Part shown: in pieces, positions 17,307-30,185 of the stretch
Layout of the letters: each line of letters opens with the position of its first letter
Numbering within the stretch: position 1 is the first letter of the stretch
From: an uncultured beta proteobacterium
GTDB lineage: Bacteria > Pseudomonadota > Gammaproteobacteria > Burkholderiales > Burkholderiaceae_B
Direction of reading: 5' to 3'
Assembly: GCA_903894155.1 (NCBI GenBank)
Contig: CAITPF010000279.1
Span: 1-47,368, forward strand
Length of the DNA: 47,368 nt
Program-made: the position numbers and the translations under genes
The notes under the pieces: model-generated
What the model was told of the DNA's origin: nothing
Databases searched by the model: none
Seen by the model: the letters and a program-made list of their open reading frames with translations, nothing else

Positions 17307-18493
17307 GCGCGTTTTTGAAGGATCTCGACTGCCGGAAGCACCTTGCCTTCGAGAAACTCCAGGAATGCGCCGCCGCCGGTCGAGATGTATCCGACACGGT
17401 CCGTGATGCCGAATTTCGCGATTGCCGCAAGCGTATCGCCGCCGCCCGCGATCGAGAACCCCTCGGAGTCAGCGATTGCCTGCGCAACGACCTTCGTTCC
17501 GTTGGCAAAGGAGGCAAACTCGAACACGCCAACCGGGCCGTTCCAGACGATCGTCCCGGCCTTGTGCAGAATAACGGCGAGTTCATCGGCCGTCTTCGGG
17601 CCGATATCCAGAATCAGGTCATCTGCGGCGACATCGGTCGCGGACTTTACCGTGGCCGGGGCATCTGCCGAAAACGTCTTGGCGCAAACCACATCGACCG
17701 GAATCGGCACGGCGGCGCCGCGCGCTTTCATTTTTTCAATGACGGCACGCGCCTGGTCGAGTTGTTCTGGCTCAGCGAGCGATTTGCCGATGGGCAGGCC
17801 TGCAGCCAGCATGAACGTGTTGGCGATACCACCACCGACGATCAGTTGATCGACTTTGTCGGCCAGCGACTGCAGGATCGACAGCTTGGTCGATACTTTC
17901 GAGCCGCCGACAATCGCGACCAGGGGGCGCCCGGGTTTGAGCAAGGCGCGGCCCAGCGCGTCGAGTTCGGCCGCAAGCAGCGGGCCTGCGCACGCGACCG
18001 GTGCGAACTCGGCGATTCCGTAGGTCGTTGCCTCGGCCCGGTGCGCCGTGCCGAATGCGTCATTCGCGAACACATCGCACAGCGCCGCCATCTTGCGCGC
18101 AAGCGCCTGATCGTTCTTTTTCTCGCCCTTGTTGCATCGGCAGTTTTCAAGCAACACAACCTGCCCGGGCGCGACGTTCACGCCATCTACCCAGTTCTGT
18201 ATCAACGGCACCGGCATGCCCAGCAACTCGGACAGGCGAGCCGCGATCGGTGCCAGCGTATCCTCAGGCGTGATCGTGCCTTCTGTCGGGCGGCCGAGGT
18301 GCGAGGTCACCATGACGGCAGCGCCGGCATCAAGCGCCATGCGAATGGCTGGCACCGAGGCGCGGATGCGCGTGTCCTCGGTAATCTTGCCGGCGTCATC
18401 GAGGGGCACGTTGAGGTCGGAGCGGATAAACACCCGCTTGCCCGCGAGAAGGCCTGCGCTTGCCAGGCCTGAGAGCGTTTTAACTTGAGTCAT
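17303..18493 (-). CDS. pgk: Phosphoglycerate kinase
   Basis: 396 aa from ATG 18493 (the frame is open 7 codons further up but family N-termini begin at MTQVKTL). It catalyses 1,3-bisphosphoglycerate + ADP to 3-phosphoglycerate + ATP. Motifs: [40 protein letters not shown] (two blocks), [37 protein letters not shown], and the C-terminal nucleotide loop [16 protein letters not shown] with [14 protein letters not shown]. The stop codon is shared with the hairpin element at 17264-17306. Upstream lies gap, separated by a strong hairpin terminator. No pyk gene follows, unlike the arrangement common in related bacteria. Confidence 0.96.
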   Translation of the reverse strand: MTQVKTLSGLASAGLLAGKRVFIRSDLNVPLDDAGKITEDTRIRASVPAIRMALDAGAAVMVTSHLGRPTEGTITPEDTLAPIAARLSELLGMPVPLIQNWVDGVNVAPGQVVLLENCRCNKGEKKNDQALARKMAALCDVFANDAFGTAHRAEATTYGIAEFAPVACAGPLLAAELDALGRALLKPGRPLVAIVGGSKVSTKLSILQSLADKVDQLIVGGGIANTFMLAAGLPIGKSLAEPEQLDQARAVIEKMKARGAAVPIPVDVVCAKTFSADAPATVKSATDVAADDLILDIGPKTADELAVILHKAGTIVWNGPVGVFEFASFANGTKVVAQAIADSEGFSIAGGGDTLAAIAKFGITDRVGYISTGGGAFLEFLEGKVLPAVEILQKRA

Positions 18494-18545
18494 GATTCTG
18501 GAACCAGAAAGCAAATATGACGATGGGGCATTGCAGGCAGATGGA

Positions 18546-18571
18546 TAAAGGGGCCCCGAGGGGCCCCTTTA
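18546..18571 (-). terminator. Hairpin terminator between gap and pgk
   Basis: TAAAGGGGCCCC (18546-18557) and GGGGCCCCTTTA (18560-18571), a 12-bp perfect inverted repeat 11 bases after the gap stop, with a short CTTTAT tract on the minus strand. The GC stem is very stable, while the T-run is short, so it may attenuate instead of fully stopping transcription into pgk. Confidence 0.75.
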
Positions 18572-18581
18572 TCATCGGCGA

Positions 18582-19619
<1,038 letters not shown>

Positions 19620-19654
19620 TTATTTTACGAAACTGAAACAAACTGCAGATTGAT

Positions 19655-21700
19655 TTAAAGCATCTGTCGGACGGCCTGGGCAACCTTCTCGGCGGTCAGG
19701 CCAAAATGTTTGAACAGCACGCCGGCCGGGGCCGACTCGCCAAACGTATCGATACCGACGACAACACCTTCAAGACCGACATACTTGTGCCACAACGCGG
19801 TGACACCCGCCTCGACTGCAACGCGCGGAACGGCCTTGGGCAAAACGGAGGTGCGCCAGGCGAGATCCTGCCGGTCGAAGACATCGGTGCTGGGCATCGA
19901 TACGACCCGCACGGCCAGGCCGTCGGCGGCGAGCAGCTTCTGGGCCTCGAGCGCGATGGCGACCTCGGAGCCGGTGGCGATGATGACAGCACGCGCGCCA
20001 GGCGCATCGGACAGCACATAACCGCCGCGCGAAACGCCTTCAAGCGCAGCCGCGTCGCGAGGGACAAACGGAAGATTCTGCCGCGAAAGCAGCAAAGCCG
20101 TCGGCCCGCCGGCATGGACATGCATGCCGATGCTCGCGGGGCGACCCACGGCAGCGAGCCAGGCGACGGTGGTCTCGACGGTGTCGCAGGGACGCCATAC
20201 GGAAAGGTTGGGAATCAGGCGCAGACTGCTCGCGTGCTCAACCGACTGGTGGGTCGGGCCATCCTCGCCAAGACCGATCGAGTCGTGGGTGAACACGTGC
20301 ACAACGCGCTGTTTCATCAGCGCCGCCATGCGCAAGGCATTGCGGGAGTAGTCGGAGAACGTGAGGAACGTGCCGCCAAAGGGCAGGTAGCCGCCGTGCA
20401 GGGCAATGCCGTTCATGATGCCGGCCATGCCGAATTCGCGCACGCCATAGTTGATGTGGCGCCCGAACTGGATTCCGGAGCTGGCGGCGCGCACAGGTGC
20501 TGCGCCCTTCCAGTCGGTGAAGTTTGAGCCGGTCAGGTCGGCGGATCCGCCGAGCATCTCGGGCAAAACGTCGACGAGCGCGGTGATGGCCTGCTGTGAA
20601 GCCTTGCGGGTGGCGACGGTCTCCGCCTTGGCGTTGACGGACTCGACCAGCGCGCGCGCAACCTGCGCAAAACCGGCAGGGAGATCGCCCTGCATGCGCC
20701 GGACGAACTCGGCTGCCTCGGCGGGGTACTGCGCCGCGTAGGCGTCAACCACCTTTTTCCATTGTGACTGCGCAGCCAGGCCGGCCTCGCGCATATCCCA
20801 GCCGCGATACACGGACTCGGGGATTTCGAACGGGGTATGCGGCCAAGGCAGCGCAGCGCGCGTGGCGGCGATTTCAGCGGCGCCCAGCGGCGAGCCGTGC
20901 ACCTTGTCGGTACCGGCCACGTTGGGTGCGCCCTGGCCGATCACGGTACGGCAAATCACAAGCGTCGGGCGATTGTCGGCGGTGCCCAGGCGGCGCGCCT
21001 GCGCGAGCGCCTCGTCCACGGCATCCACATCATGGCCGTCAGCCACGCGCACGATATTCCAGCCATAGGCTTCGAAGCGGCGCGCGGTGTCGTCCGCGAA
21101 CCAGTTTTCGACGTTGCCGTCGATCGAGATGCCGTTGTCGTCATAGAGCACGACAAGCTTGGAAAGGCGCAGCGTGCCCGCCAGCGAGCAGACCTCGTGG
21201 GAAATGCCCTCCATCAGGCAACCATCGCCGACGAACGCATACGTATGGTGATCCACGAGCGTGTGGCCGGGACGATTGAACTCGGCCGCCAGCAGTGCCT
21301 CGGCGAGCGCCATGCCGACTGCGTTGGCCAGGCCCTGGCCAAGCGGGCCGGTGGTGGTTTCGACACCCGGCGCGACGCCGACCTCGGGATGCCCCGGGGT
21401 ACGCGAGTGGAGCTGGCGGAAATTGCGCAACTCATCCATCGGCAAATCGTAGCCGGTGAGATGAAGCGCCGCGTAAAGGAGCATCGAGGCATGCCCGTTG
21501 GACAGCACGAACCGGTCGCGATTGGCCCAGGCCGGATCGGCCGGGTTGTGGCGCAGATGGCGGGTAAAGAGTGCCTGCGCCATCTCCGCCATGCCCATCG
21601 GGGCGCCAGGGTGCCCGGAGTTGGCCTGCTGGACGGCGTCCATGGCCAAGGCCCGGATGGCATTGGCGAGTTGATTGGTGACTGAATCGGTTGAGATCAT
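19655..21700 (-). CDS. tkt: Transketolase
   Basis: ThDP-dependent transketolase of the pentose phosphate pathway, 681 aa. Visible: [13 protein letters not shown] (26-38) with the catalytic His30, [12 protein letters not shown] (67-78), the ThDP motif [14 protein letters not shown] (157-170), the Pyr-domain [15 protein letters not shown] with its Glu/Gly region, [14 protein letters not shown], and the C-terminal [14 protein letters not shown]. Length is normal. First gene of tkt-gap-pgk; it is divergent from rsmE with about 90 bases between. Confidence 0.97.
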   Translation of the reverse strand: MISTDSVTNQLANAIRALAMDAVQQANSGHPGAPMGMAEMAQALFTRHLRHNPADPAWANRDRFVLSNGHASMLLYAALHLTGYDLPMDELRNFRQLHSRTPGHPEVGVAPGVETTTGPLGQGLANAVGMALAEALLAAEFNRPGHTLVDHHTYAFVGDGCLMEGISHEVCSLAGTLRLSKLVVLYDDNGISIDGNVENWFADDTARRFEAYGWNIVRVADGHDVDAVDEALAQARRLGTADNRPTLVICRTVIGQGAPNVAGTDKVHGSPLGAAEIAATRAALPWPHTPFEIPESVYRGWDMREAGLAAQSQWKKVVDAYAAQYPAEAAEFVRRMQGDLPAGFAQVARALVESVNAKAETVATRKASQQAITALVDVLPEMLGGSADLTGSNFTDWKGAAPVRAASSGIQFGRHINYGVREFGMAGIMNGIALHGGYLPFGGTFLTFSDYSRNALRMAALMKQRVVHVFTHDSIGLGEDGPTHQSVEHASSLRLIPNLSVWRPCDTVETTVAWLAAVGRPASIGMHVHAGGPTALLLSRQNLPFVPRDAAALEGVSRGGYVLSDAPGARAVIIATGSEVAIALEAQKLLAADGLAVRVVSMPSTDVFDRQDLAWRTSVLPKAVPRVAVEAGVTALWHKYVGLEGVVVGIDTFGESAPAGVLFKHFGLTAEKVAQAVRQML

Positions 21701-21790
21701 GCGATATGTCCCGCCGATGCGAAAACGGGATCAGAAAATGGGTTACAAAACAGTGGATTTTAACACCCGTGGGATCCCTGATTCAGTCAA

Positions 21791-22519
21791 ATGGCCATAC
21801 CCCGCCTGTACTGCCCGCAGCCCATCGCGCCCGGGGCCGCGCTCGATCTGCCTGACGCCCTCGCCCATCATGTCCGGGTGCTGCGACTGGCCGAAGGGGA
21901 TCCGATCGTGCTGTTCGACGGTCATGGCGGCGAATTCACCGCAACGCTCGCTTTCGAGGGGAAGGCCGCCCGGGCCCTGCTTGGCGACCGATCGGATCGC
22001 GAGGCCGAACTGGCTGGCCGCCTGACGCTGCTGCAGGCAATCCCTGCCGGCGACAAAATGGACTGGATTGTCGAAAAGGCCGTTGAACTCGGGGTTTACC
22101 GCCTGCAACCCGTGGCGGCAAGGCGCAGCGTCACGCAGCTTTCGGGAAACCGCCTGGAAAAGCGAATGCTCCACTGGCAGCGGATCATTGCCGCGGCGTG
22201 TGAGCAATGCGGCCGCAACCGGCTCATGCAACTTGATCCGCCCAGGACACTGGCCGAGACACTCACGCTGCCCGGGTCTGATCCCCGCTTCATGTGCGAC
22301 CCGGCGGCTCCCCTGGATCTGGCGACAGCGCTGTCGCGCACCGGCTCGCCGGTCGGGGTGGAGTTGATGGTTGGGCCGGAAGGCGGGTGGGATAATGAAG
22401 AGCTGGCGATTGCCCGGCGTGCGGGAGTCGACGCCGTCCGGTTCGGGTCACGCGTACTGAGAACGGAGACGGCCGGGCTCGCCCTGGTCGCCGCCGTCAC
22501 GGCCCTGCTGGGCTGGTAG
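21791..22519 (+). CDS. rsmE: 16S rRNA m3U1498 methyltransferase
   Basis: 242 aa SPOUT-fold enzyme that methylates N3 of U1498 in 16S rRNA. An N-terminal PUA-like domain (LYCPQPIAPGAALDLPDALA, then HHVRVLRL) is followed by the trefoil-knot domain: GDKMDWIVEKAVELGV, MVGPEGGWDNEEL (Gly195-Pro196-Glu197-Gly-Gly) and SRVLRTETAGLALVAA at the C-terminus. Stops 3 bases from the convergent barstar-like gene, with no terminator visible between them. Confidence 0.95.
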   Translation: MAIPRLYCPQPIAPGAALDLPDALAHHVRVLRLAEGDPIVLFDGHGGEFTATLAFEGKAARALLGDRSDREAELAGRLTLLQAIPAGDKMDWIVEKAVELGVYRLQPVAARRSVTQLSGNRLEKRMLHWQRIIAAACEQCGRNRLMQLDPPRTLAETLTLPGSDPRFMCDPAAPLDLATALSRTGSPVGVELMVGPEGGWDNEELAIARRAGVDAVRFGSRVLRTETAGLALVAAVTALLGW

Positions 22520-22522
22520 CGC

Positions 22523-22987
22523 TTACTCCGGACTATCGCTCCAGTTGTGCACCACGCCCGGAACGGGCTCCGGGTGCTTGCCCGCGTGGTTAATGGCGTA
22601 GATGAACACCCGGCCGCTTTCCTGCGCAAAATCAACGGCATCCTGCATGGTTTGCATGAAGTCATGGCCATCCTGGACGATGCCGGGATCAGCCGAATGC
22701 AGTTTATCCAGCACAAGGACCACGCCGGCCTTCTGGTCGAGCAGCGTATCGCTCAGGCAGTCGTAGAGCGCGTCGAAGTTATTGCCGAAAAACTCCGGAA
22801 AATCGACGGCCTTGACGATGGCGCGAAAAACCGCCGAGCGGCTGCGCGCCTTGTCGCAATCGGCAACGCACCACGCGAGCCCGCGCTCGGTGGCCGGCCC
22901 CATGATCGCTTCAAGCGTCTGGCCGGGCTCTACCTCCCCGCCACGCTGCAACAACTGCTTCAATTTTGAATCCACTGCCTTGCTCAT
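22523..22987 (-). CDS. Barstar family protein
   Basis: 154 aa. The segment FPEFFGNNFDALYDCLSD (63-80) matches the core helix of barstar, with Asp72 and Asp76 placed like the two aspartates that plug the barnase active site. A following beta strand (AGVVLVLDKL) fits the fold. It is longer than barstar (about 90 aa), mainly by an N-terminal extension of 40-odd residues. No guanyl-specific ribonuclease gene lies beside it: maeB is upstream and rsmE converges downstream. Roles other than RNase inhibition are possible. Confidence 0.82.
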   Translation of the reverse strand: MSKAVDSKLKQLLQRGGEVEPGQTLEAIMGPATERGLAWCVADCDKARSRSAVFRAIVKAVDFPEFFGNNFDALYDCLSDTLLDQKAGVVLVLDKLHSADPGIVQDGHDFMQTMQDAVDFAQESGRVFIYAINHAGKHPEPVPGVVHNWSDSPE

Positions 22988-23021
22988 ACCAATGGCCTCC
23001 TCTTCAAGGCTTCCATCGTTT

Positions 23022-23090
23022 AGCGAGTTTGCATCGTATCGACATAAACGGATTGAATCAATGGAAGATTCAAGACCGTTGGAAACTCGC

Positions 23091-23091
<1 letters not shown>
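23022..23091. other. Nested inverted-repeat structure between maeB and the barstar-like gene
   Basis: Outer arms AGCGAGTTT (23022-23030) and AAACTCGCT (23083-23091); inner arms AACGG (23047-23051) with CCGTT (23076-23080) and TTGAATC (23053-23059) with GATTCAA (23067-23073), loop AATGGAA. A second pairing is possible between 23001-23016 and 23061-23075, so alternative folds exist. The right outer arm ends in the first base of the maeB stop codon. There is no strong T-run, so it is not a standard terminator. Confidence 0.6.
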
Positions 23092-25385
<2,294 letters not shown>

Positions 25386-25485
25386 GATGTGAAGACGCCG
25401 AGTGACTGAGAAGAAGCCGATTCTATCCCCATAAATTGAAACGCGGATGCATGCGGGGCGCGTGCGCGCAATCGGGCGGCGATTT

Positions 25486-26385
25486 TTATGGGCAGGGGGG
25501 GAACAACCCTCGCGGATCCACGATGTGCTTGATTTGCTCGTCGAGCCTGCGCGCTGCGGCGAGCGCCTCGGGGTCGGCAGCCGCCGTCGGCGCGTCAGCG
25601 GCTTGCGCGGGGTTTGCCTTGCCTGAAAACCAGACCGCGCGCACCCACGCCAGGCGACCACCATGCCCTGCCAGCAACCAGGCCAGGTTGACATCGACGC
25701 CCTGCGGCGGATTCAGCACATCGAGGCGCAGCTTCGCCGGCCAGCGGGGCTCGCGCGACCAGCTGGCGGCAGGCTCCGAACCTGCCAGCTCGAACAACCG
25801 CGGCACCATCCGCTGCAGCGTGAGGGAATCCAGAGGGTCGCGCGCGCCAGCGCCAAAGGGCCCGAGCGTCGCGACCGTGCCGTCCGAGAGCAGCACCTCG
25901 ACGCGCTCAATGCCACTGCGCCAACCCTCCCCTGGCGCCCAGGTGGCCGCGTCGGGCGATGCCAGCCAGCCGGCCACGCTTTGCGCACTGTCCGCGCCCT
26001 TGAGCGACGCCACGCCCGCTGCCTGCAGCGCCCCGACCAGACAGCCGCCATCGGCTCGCCATCCGCCGGCCCCGTCGTGACCCGGGCTCAAGGTGGCCCA
26101 ATCGGCCCCCGGCTCTGCCCAGAGCATGCCGCGGGGCATCGGCCCCACGGGCGGCGCGGTTCCAGCCACTGCGAGGCAGACGCCGTACTCGGCACAGAGC
26201 GCCCGCGCATGAAAGATGTCGGCTTCCCGCCGTGGCCGCAGCCAGGCCTGCGGGCGCGCTGCATCCTGGTTCCAGTGAGCGGGCCCTTCGGTGGTGCGCG
26301 CAAGACGGGCGCAAAACTGCCCCCAGGCGGTGGGGGGCGTGCGGCGACCGAACAAAAACGCGCGGCGGGTGTTGGGGTTGACCAC
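25486..26385 (-). CDS. Diverged FAD-linked oxidase-like protein (GlcE-like)
   Basis: About 299 aa from a GTG at 26385; an upstream in-frame start at 26442 would overlap the divergent aminotransferase gene, so the GTG is preferred but uncertain. Residual similarity to FAD-binding type 4 oxidases such as glycolate oxidase GlcE is visible in WLRPRREADIFHARALCAEYG, IERVEVLLSDGTVATLGPFG, LLAGHGGRLAWVRAVW and the C-terminal IKHIVDPRGLFPP, which matches the common fDP-x-g-x-f/nP ending. The glycine-rich pyrophosphate loop is not recognisable. No glcD or glcF is nearby. Function unknown; it could be a specialised or decaying paralogue. Confidence 0.6.
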   Translation of the reverse strand: MVNPNTRRAFLFGRRTPPTAWGQFCARLARTTEGPAHWNQDAARPQAWLRPRREADIFHARALCAEYGVCLAVAGTAPPVGPMPRGMLWAEPGADWATLSPGHDGAGGWRADGGCLVGALQAAGVASLKGADSAQSVAGWLASPDAATWAPGEGWRSGIERVEVLLSDGTVATLGPFGAGARDPLDSLTLQRMVPRLFELAGSEPAASWSREPRWPAKLRLDVLNPPQGVDVNLAWLLAGHGGRLAWVRAVWFSGKANPAQAADAPTAAADPEALAAARRLDEQIKHIVDPRGLFPPCP

Positions 26386-26417
26386 TACAATCCGGCTTTC
26401 AAGAGAGGATACTGACG

Positions 26418-27590
26418 ATGACCGCCCTGGCATTGCGCACAAACGAAACGGTGACCTTCCACGTCGTCGAGTTGCTCAAGCAGGCGCAGGAGCTCCAGCG
26501 CGCAGGCAAGGACATTATCAGCCTGGGCGTCGGTGAGCCGGACTTTACAGCAGCCGGCCCGGTCGTTGAAGCGATGCAGCGCGCTGCGCGCGACGGGCTC
26601 AGCGCCTACAGCGCCCCTGCCGGCCTGCCGCAATTGCGCGAAGCGATCGCTGAATTTTATGGCAACCAGCTTGGCGCGCCGATCGACGCCTCCCGGGTGA
26701 TCGTCACCACGGGGGCGAGCGGCGCGCTGTTGCTTGCGGCGCTGGCGCTGGTCAATCCGGGCGACGAAGTCCTGATGCCGGATCCCTGCTATCCGCCAAA
26801 CCGCAATTTCATCGGGACGGCAGGCGGAACCACACGCCTGATCCCCACGACCGCTGCTGCGCGCTACCAGCTTTGCGCGGCGGATGTCGAATCGAACTGG
26901 GGTCCGGCCACGCGGGGCGTGCTCATCGCCTCGCCCAGCAACCCGACAGGCACGTCCATCGACCACGACGCGCTGGCGGACCTCCTTCGCGTCGTACGCG
27001 CACGCGCCGGGTTCGTCATGATGGACGAAATCTATCTTTCCCTTTCCTATGATGGCACGCCACGCTCGGCCCTGACGCTGGACGACGAGATCATTGTCCT
27101 GAACAGCTTCTCGAAATACTTCGATATGACAGGCTGGCGCCTGGGCTGGATGATCGTTCCGCCCGACATGGTCGGCGCGGTCGAAAAAATGGCGGCGAGC
27201 CTCGCGATCTGTGCGCCCACGCTGGCCCAGTACGGAGCCGTCGCCTGCTTTGAACCGGATTCGCTCGCGATCTTCGAAGATCGCCGCCGCGCGTTCGCGG
27301 CGCGCAGGGACTACATCGTGCCCGAACTGACCGGCATGGGGATCCGCGTCCCCGTCGTCCCGGACGGCGCGTTTTACGTATACGGTGACGTCTCCGCGCA
27401 CGCCACGGACAGCGCTACGCTTTCAGCCGAACTCCTGCTCAAGGCCCATGTCGCCGCAGTGCCCGGGATCGACTTCGGCCCCGCGCACGCGCGCCAGATG
27501 ATGCGTTTCGCCTACACGACCGGGATGGAAAGACTGGAAGAGGCCATGCATCGGATGCGCCAATACCTGGCCTCGCGCCAGGGCTACTAG
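26418..27590 (+). CDS. PLP-dependent aminotransferase (class I/II)
   Basis: 390 aa fold-type I aminotransferase, AspC/AlaT-like. The PLP-binding Lys233 is in NSFSKYFDMTGWRLGW (230s), preceded by ASPSNPTGT (substrate-carboxylate/PLP contact with the invariant Asn) and MDEIYLSLSYDG with the PLP pyridine-binding Asp and Tyr. The C-terminal Arg in MMRFAYTT binds substrate carboxylate. The ATG follows AGAGAGG by 8 bases. Amino donor and acceptor cannot be assigned from this alone. Divergent from the FAD-oxidase-like gene. Confidence 0.9.
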   Translation: MTALALRTNETVTFHVVELLKQAQELQRAGKDIISLGVGEPDFTAAGPVVEAMQRAARDGLSAYSAPAGLPQLREAIAEFYGNQLGAPIDASRVIVTTGASGALLLAALALVNPGDEVLMPDPCYPPNRNFIGTAGGTTRLIPTTAAARYQLCAADVESNWGPATRGVLIASPSNPTGTSIDHDALADLLRVVRARAGFVMMDEIYLSLSYDGTPRSALTLDDEIIVLNSFSKYFDMTGWRLGWMIVPPDMVGAVEKMAASLAICAPTLAQYGAVACFEPDSLAIFEDRRRAFAARRDYIVPELTGMGIRVPVVPDGAFYVYGDVSAHATDSATLSAELLLKAHVAAVPGIDFGPAHARQMMRFAYTTGMERLEEAMHRMRQYLASRQGY

Positions 27591-27619
27591 CCGACAGGGG
27601 CAATGTCTGGCCGGACCCG

Positions 27620-28555
27620 TCAGTCCTTGATGGCGATTGTCGCCGCCAGCGCCAGGCGACGCCGCTCGGACTGCACCTTTTCGGTGTAACCGCCGTCCGC
27701 ACCGGGCCCCGAGGCGCCGCAGTAACACAGCAGGCCCTGGTTCACCGAGCCTCGCCGGCGAATGCAATCGGCAAGGATCAACGCGCCGACCCGGATGTTC
27801 GCCACCGGGTTGAACACCACGGCATCCCCCTTGCCAAAGCGCGCGAAGTGAGAGCGATGCACACTGGTGACGACCTGCATCAGCCCGGTCGGCCCGCCGC
27901 CCTGACTGCCTGCGTAGGGGTTGAAGCGCGACTCCGTCGCCATGACTGCGAGCAACAGCAGCGGATCGACCCGATGCTCGCTGCCGACGACGTACGCCGT
28001 ATCGACGAACATGGAGGCGGCCTCAACCGCAATCAGGTATTTGCGCGAAATGAACTTGACCAGCGCGTCCTGTTGGCTTTGGCTGACGCCCATGCGCGCG
28101 AAAACCTGGGCGGGTGACTCCTGGGGCTGGCCGAGGCTAACGGCTTCGCCAGCTTGCCCGACCAGCGACCCGGCAGTTCCCCCCGACGAGGCCGCCGGCG
28201 CCGGCGCAGTCACCTGGGCAGGCGCTCGCGTTCCGTTCTCGGCTGGCGCGGGGGTGGGCGGGGGCAACGTCGCCCCGGGAATCGTGTCGAGTGAAATTGC
28301 ACCGACCAGCGTCGCAGGCGGGCTCGCCACAACTCCGCCGGCGGGCACAAAGGAATCCGGTGCCAGCACCAGCAACAAGGCGCCGTGCATCTGACGCGCC
28401 TGCGATCGCAACGAGGGCATGCCGACGATCATCACGGCCGCAACCAGAACCGCAATCCCGATATAGATCGCGCAGGTGCGCACGAACTCGGACATGTTCC
28501 GGTAGAGTCCGCTGGCAAGCTGGTGGGTGAGGGCGAACGTCGAGGCCACTGGCAT
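27620..28555 (-). CDS. Membrane-anchored lytic transglycosylase, SLT domain
   Basis: 311 aa from ATG 28555 (the codon before it is TTG). One membrane segment at about 28-46 follows a short cytoplasmic part, then a Pro/Ala/Gly-rich periplasmic linker (about 75-145), a helical region, and the lysozyme-like SLT domain from about 190. The catalytic Glu208 is in AVMATESRFNPYAGS, followed by GPTGLMQVV, the usual Goldilocks sequence of the family. It cleaves peptidoglycan beta-1,4 bonds to form 1,6-anhydro-muropeptides. Unlike MltC or MltE it has no lipobox. Convergent with the aminotransferase gene and divergent from ubiD. Confidence 0.88.
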   Translation of the reverse strand: MPVASTFALTHQLASGLYRNMSEFVRTCAIYIGIAVLVAAVMIVGMPSLRSQARQMHGALLLVLAPDSFVPAGGVVASPPATLVGAISLDTIPGATLPPPTPAPAENGTRAPAQVTAPAPAASSGGTAGSLVGQAGEAVSLGQPQESPAQVFARMGVSQSQQDALVKFISRKYLIAVEAASMFVDTAYVVGSEHRVDPLLLLAVMATESRFNPYAGSQGGGPTGLMQVVTSVHRSHFARFGKGDAVVFNPVANIRVGALILADCIRRRGSVNQGLLCYCGASGPGADGGYTEKVQSERRRLALAATIAIKD

Positions 28556-28640
28556 CAAAGATCCCCCGCCGACAGGGCTTGTGCCGGTGTTAATCTGTAG
28601 TTCATTTGTCGGATTTTAACCGTTTTGACGGATTAATGCC

Positions 28641-30185
28641 TTGAAATACAAAGACTTGAGAGATTTCATCGCCCAACTCGCCCGTTCCGGCGATCTGCGT
28701 CGCATCACGCAGCCGGTGTCCACCGCGCTTGAAATGACCGAGATTTCCGACCGCGTTCTGCGTGCGCAGGGCCCCGCCCTGCTGTTCGAAAACGCCATAC
28801 ACGAAGGGCGCGCGGCCTCGATGCCCGTGCTCACGAACCTGTTCGGCACCCCGACACGCGTGGCGCGCGGCATGGGCCAGGAAGACGTCCACGCGCTGCG
28901 TGAAGTCGGCGAGCTGCTCGCCTCGCTGCGTGAGCCAGAGCCGCCCCGCGGGCTCAAGGACGCCTTCGCGAAGGTGGCCATGCTGAAATCGGCCCTCTGG
29001 GATATGAGCCCGAAGACCGTGCGGGGCGCGCCGTGCCAGGAAATCGTCTGGGAGGGCGATGATGTCGACCTTGGGCGGCTGCCCATCCAGAAATGCTGGC
29101 CGGGCGACGTCGCCCCGCTCCTGACCTGGGGCCTGGTGATCACCCGCGGGCCCAACGCGCGCCGTCAAAACCTGGGCATCTACCGCCAGCAAGTGATCGG
29201 GCGCAACAAGCTGATCATGCGCTGGCTATCTCACCGTGGCGGCGCGCTGGATTTTCGTGACCACGCAATTGCCAACCCCGGCACGCCTTTCCCCGTGGCT
29301 GTCGCGCTGGGGGCCGATCCCGCAACCACCCTTGGCGCAGTGACCCCGGTTCCGGATTCGCTGTCGGAATACCAGTTCGCCGGCTTGCTGCGCGGTGCGC
29401 GTACCGAAGTCACGCAGGCCCTGGGCAGCACGCTGTCGGTTCCGGCCACGGCCGAAATCGTCCTTGAAGGGCACTTGCTGCCCGCCTCCGATCCGCGCGC
29501 GATCAAGCCCGACGTGCCCGAGGGCGCATCACCGCCCCCGGCATCGGATTACGAGCTGGCGCTCGAAGGGCCTTTCGGCGACCATACCGGCTACTACAAC
29601 GAACAGGACTGGTTTCCGGTGTTTACGGTCGACCGCATCACAATGCGCCGCGATCCGATCTACCACTCGACTTACACCGGAAAGCCGCCAGACGAGCCTG
29701 CAGTGCTCGGGGTCGCGCTCAATGAGGTCTTCGTTCCCCTGCTGCGCCGTCAGTTGCCGGAAATCGTGGACTTTTTCCTGCCGCCGGAAGGGTGCAGCTA
29801 TCGACTGGCGGTGGTCTCGATCCGAAAGCAATATCCCGGGCACGCCAAGCGGGTCATGTTCGGTATCTGGAGCATTCTTCGGCAGTTCATGTATACCAAG
29901 TTCATCGTCGTGGTCGATGAGGACATCAACATCCGCGACTGGAAGGAGGTGATCTGGGCCATGACGACGCGGATGGATCCGGTGCGCGATACGGTGCTCG
30001 TCGAAAATACGCCAATCGATTATCTCGACTTCGCTTCGCCGGTTTCCGGGCTGGGCGGCAAGCTTGGGATGGACGCCACCAACAAATGGCCCGGGGAGAC
30101 TCAGCGCGAATGGGGTACCCCGATCAAGATGGATCCGGCGGTGATCAAACGGGTTGACCAGATGTGGTCGAGCCTGGGGATCTAG
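28641..30185 (+). CDS. ubiD: UbiD family decarboxylase
   Basis: 514 aa, prenylated-FMN-dependent decarboxylase; by similarity to E. coli UbiD it acts on 3-polyprenyl-4-hydroxybenzoate in ubiquinone synthesis. The start is TTG at 28641, giving [13 protein letters not shown], which matches UbiD N-termini; the nearby ATG reads into a stop after one codon. Typical blocks: [20 protein letters not shown] (written as one run of 20), [20 protein letters not shown]-like core, and [19 protein letters not shown]. The flavin prenyltransferase partner UbiX is not in this window. The 3' end overlaps the convergent permease gene by 4 bases. Confidence 0.93.
   Translation: MKYKDLRDFIAQLARSGDLRRITQPVSTALEMTEISDRVLRAQGPALLFENAIHEGRAASMPVLTNLFGTPTRVARGMGQEDVHALREVGELLASLREPEPPRGLKDAFAKVAMLKSALWDMSPKTVRGAPCQEIVWEGDDVDLGRLPIQKCWPGDVAPLLTWGLVITRGPNARRQNLGIYRQQVIGRNKLIMRWLSHRGGALDFRDHAIANPGTPFPVAVALGADPATTLGAVTPVPDSLSEYQFAGLLRGARTEVTQALGSTLSVPATAEIVLEGHLLPASDPRAIKPDVPEGASPPPASDYELALEGPFGDHTGYYNEQDWFPVFTVDRITMRRDPIYHSTYTGKPPDEPAVLGVALNEVFVPLLRRQLPEIVDFFLPPEGCSYRLAVVSIRKQYPGHAKRVMFGIWSILRQFMYTKFIVVVDEDINIRDWKEVIWAMTTRMDPVRDTVLVENTPIDYLDFASPVSGLGGKLGMDATNKWPGETQREWGTPIKMDPAVIKRVDQMWSSLGI

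Noticed and set aside
22523-22987. Barnase/barstar toxin-antitoxin locus
   Set aside because: No ribonuclease or other toxin gene is next to the barstar-like gene.
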